In this document: positions 62,540 through 64,000 of the stretch, piece after piece
Layout of the letters: each line of letters starts with the position of its first letter
How positions within the stretch are numbered: position 1 is the stretch's first letter
DNA from: Bryum argenteum
Taxonomy: Eukaryota; Streptophyta; Bryopsida; Bryales; Bryaceae
Assembly (NCBI GenBank): GCA_037043015.1
Contig: CM073330.1
Location: forward strand, 10,000,512-10,064,511
Reading direction: 5' to 3'
Length of the DNA stretch: 64,000 nt
The notes under the pieces: model-generated
The model's database searches: none
What the model was told of the DNA's origin: nothing
Seen by the model: the letters and a program-made list of their open reading frames with translations, nothing else
Translations under genes and position numbers: made by a program

Positions 62540-64000
62540 TCCACATTCACCGTCACCGTTGACGATCCAAGATCCTACCTTTCCGGCTAACTTGTCGTTC
62601 CCACCTCAGGATATCGACAGCTTATCTCCGGAAGATACCACATCCACGGCCATAGGTGCAGGACCTATTACCACCACAACTTTGCCACACACCGAGGGAC
62701 CAGGAGGACATGCTGACGGAGAGCACCAAGCTGCCGTTGATGGACGTCGTGGATTAGCAACGAACGAGCACACAAACGCCGACGCTGCCCAGGTACGAAC
62801 ATCTAGCCGACAAAGAAGACCATCACAAAGGCTCAAGGATCATTGGACTTTTAATTCAGAACTCATTGAGGAACCATTACACTTTCATGAAGCGGTTCAA
62901 CACCCAGGATGGAAGGCAGCAATAGAAAGTGAAGTCGATAGTGTTTTGAGTAACCACACTTGGGAGGTTGTAGAGAGACCGATAGGCCGCAAGCCAATTA
63001 CGGCAAAGTGGATATTCAAAACAAAGAAAGCAAGTGATACATCCAAATTTAAGGTACGTATTGTAGCAAGGGGCTTTCAACAGCGTGAAGGTGTTGATTA
63101 TGATGATATATTTGCACCTGTGGCGAGGTGGTCAACAATTCGTATCATCTTAGCTCTTGCCGCGCAGAATAATTGGGACTTGCACCAGATGGATGTAGTA
63201 ACAGCATTCCTTAATGGGACCGTAAATGAAGACATACTTATGGAAATTCCAGAAGGGTTTCCAGAGGTTGGCAATCCGTCTAAAGTGTGCAAGTTGAAGC
63301 GCGCCTTATATGGGCTAAAACAGGCCCCCAGAATTTGGTATGCTCGTATGGACGGATGGTTGATCTCGCAGGGACTTACACGATCAAAGTATGATCCAAA
63401 CTTATATTATTCCACATGTAACAAGAAGAAAATCTTTGTCTTACTCTACGTCGATGACTTATTGATAACAGGAGATGATCAAGCTAGGCTTGCAAGTTTA
63501 AAAGCGGCTCTGCACAAGGAGTTTAGAATGTCAGATTTGGGTTTTGCTCATGTGTATTTAGGTGCAGAAATACAGCGACTGCTCAATGGCATTCTACTCA
63601 CCCAAACAACTTATATAAAGAAGTTGTTACACAAATTCGGCATGGAGAATTGTAATCCGAGCCAGCTACCCATGGACCCAAGTTCGGAGCTTTTCAAGTC
63701 AATGGGAACCGATGCTGTTGATGCTGAATTTTATAGATCTTTGGTGGGGAGTTTGATTTACTTGACCAACACGCGTCCAGATATATCTTTTGCAGTTGGT
63801 TGTGTTGCAAGATATATGTCATGTCCAGAACTTGCACATCTTCAAGTTGCAAAGCGCATTCTACGCTATTTAAAAGGTACGATGCACCACGGACTATTCT
63901 TCCCTTCAAACAACTCATGCCAATATCATGCATATGTGGACGCGGACTGGGGAAGGGATATTGATACACGAAGATCCACCTCTGGAATCTTGCATAAGTT
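62490..64000 (+). CDS. Ty1-copia reverse transcriptase and RNase H (partial)
   Basis: After a one-base shift near 62490 the frame stays open to the window edge. It encodes the RT start WKAAIESEVDSVLSNHTWEV, ARGFQQREGVDY, the catalytic YVDDLLI, and LVGSLIYLTNTRPDISFAV. RNase H begins at YHAYVDADWGRDIDTRRSTS and runs off the end. The gag-PR-INT-RT-RH order defines Ty1-copia. Two frame breaks make this copy probably unable to move by itself. Confidence 0.93.
   Translation, partial: MVRGQQTPRSPVQVTHDPHSPSPLTIQDPTFPANLSFPPQDIDSLSPEDTTSTAIGAGPITTTTLPHTEGPGGHADGEHQAAVDGRRGLATNEHTNADAAQVRTSSRQRRPSQRLKDHWTFNSELIEEPLHFHEAVQHPGWKAAIESEVDSVLSNHTWEVVERPIGRKPITAKWIFKTKKASDTSKFKVRIVARGFQQREGVDYDDIFAPVARWSTIRIILALAAQNNWDLHQMDVVTAFLNGTVNEDILMEIPEGFPEVGNPSKVCKLKRALYGLKQAPRIWYARMDGWLISQGLTRSKYDPNLYYSTCNKKKIFVLLYVDDLLITGDDQARLASLKAALHKEFRMSDLGFAHVYLGAEIQRLLNGILLTQTTYIKKLLHKFGMENCNPSQLPMDPSSELFKSMGTDAVDAEFYRSLVGSLIYLTNTRPDISFAVGCVARYMSCPELAHLQVAKRILRYLKGTMHHGLFFPSNNSCQYHAYVDADWGRDIDTRRSTSGILHK

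Overview
The window is nuclear DNA of a land plant. Three intron-bearing genes read on the minus strand: a WRC-domain nuclear protein, a plastid-type alpha/beta-hydrolase-fold protein, and a peroxisomal enoyl-CoA hydratase/isomerase ending in SKL. Everything else is transposon-derived or unrecognised AT-rich DNA: Ty1-copia and Ty3-gypsy remnants, CACTA/EnSpm pieces, Stowaway- and Harbinger-type MITEs, and very long (AT)n tracts. Low gene density (about one gene per 20 kb) and nested transposons indicate a medium to large genome. I cannot place the species more closely.

Layout. 1-10.5 kb is repeat-rich: a decayed minus-strand copia element (about 2.0-4.0 kb), (AT)n, a 439-bp Harbinger-like MITE, and two adjacent copies of a MITE family with TTAA at its borders. 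11.5-12.8 kb is the WRC gene, with a GC-rich upstream region to about 14.5 kb. 15-29 kb is intergenic: microsatellites, a 99-bp tandem array, a J-domain pseudogene inside an inverted repeat, a perfect-hairpin Stowaway MITE and a minisatellite. 29.9-32.6 kb is a symmetric element with two 623-bp inverted arms around a truncated CACTA transposase fragment (DUF4216/DUF4218). A 257-bp MITE and a gypsy integrase relic framed by TAGTCAT-rich DNA follow. 35.8-38.9 kb is the hydrolase-fold gene (4 exons, 403 aa deduced). 42-53 kb is a nest of CACTA-like elements rich in AACG/ACGT motifs. One of them (43915-45180) interrupts a protein-like minisatellite; another region carries a 181-bp tandem array. 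53.5-56.3 kb is the enoyl-CoA hydratase gene (4 coding exons, 265 aa deduced, plus a probable 5' UTR intron). 59.5-64.0 kb is the 5' part of a plus-strand Ty1-copia element that runs off the window.

The three genes show no common pathway: one is a candidate transcription/chromatin factor, one a plastid protein that appears to have lost its hydrolase catalytic residues, and one a peroxisomal fatty-acid enzyme. The most unusual features are the TTAA-bordered MITE family, the 623-bp inverted-repeat element carrying a CACTA gene fragment, the CACTA insertion that splits a coding-like minisatellite, and the probable hydrolase pseudoenzyme. All calls are by eye from sequence; no database search was run.
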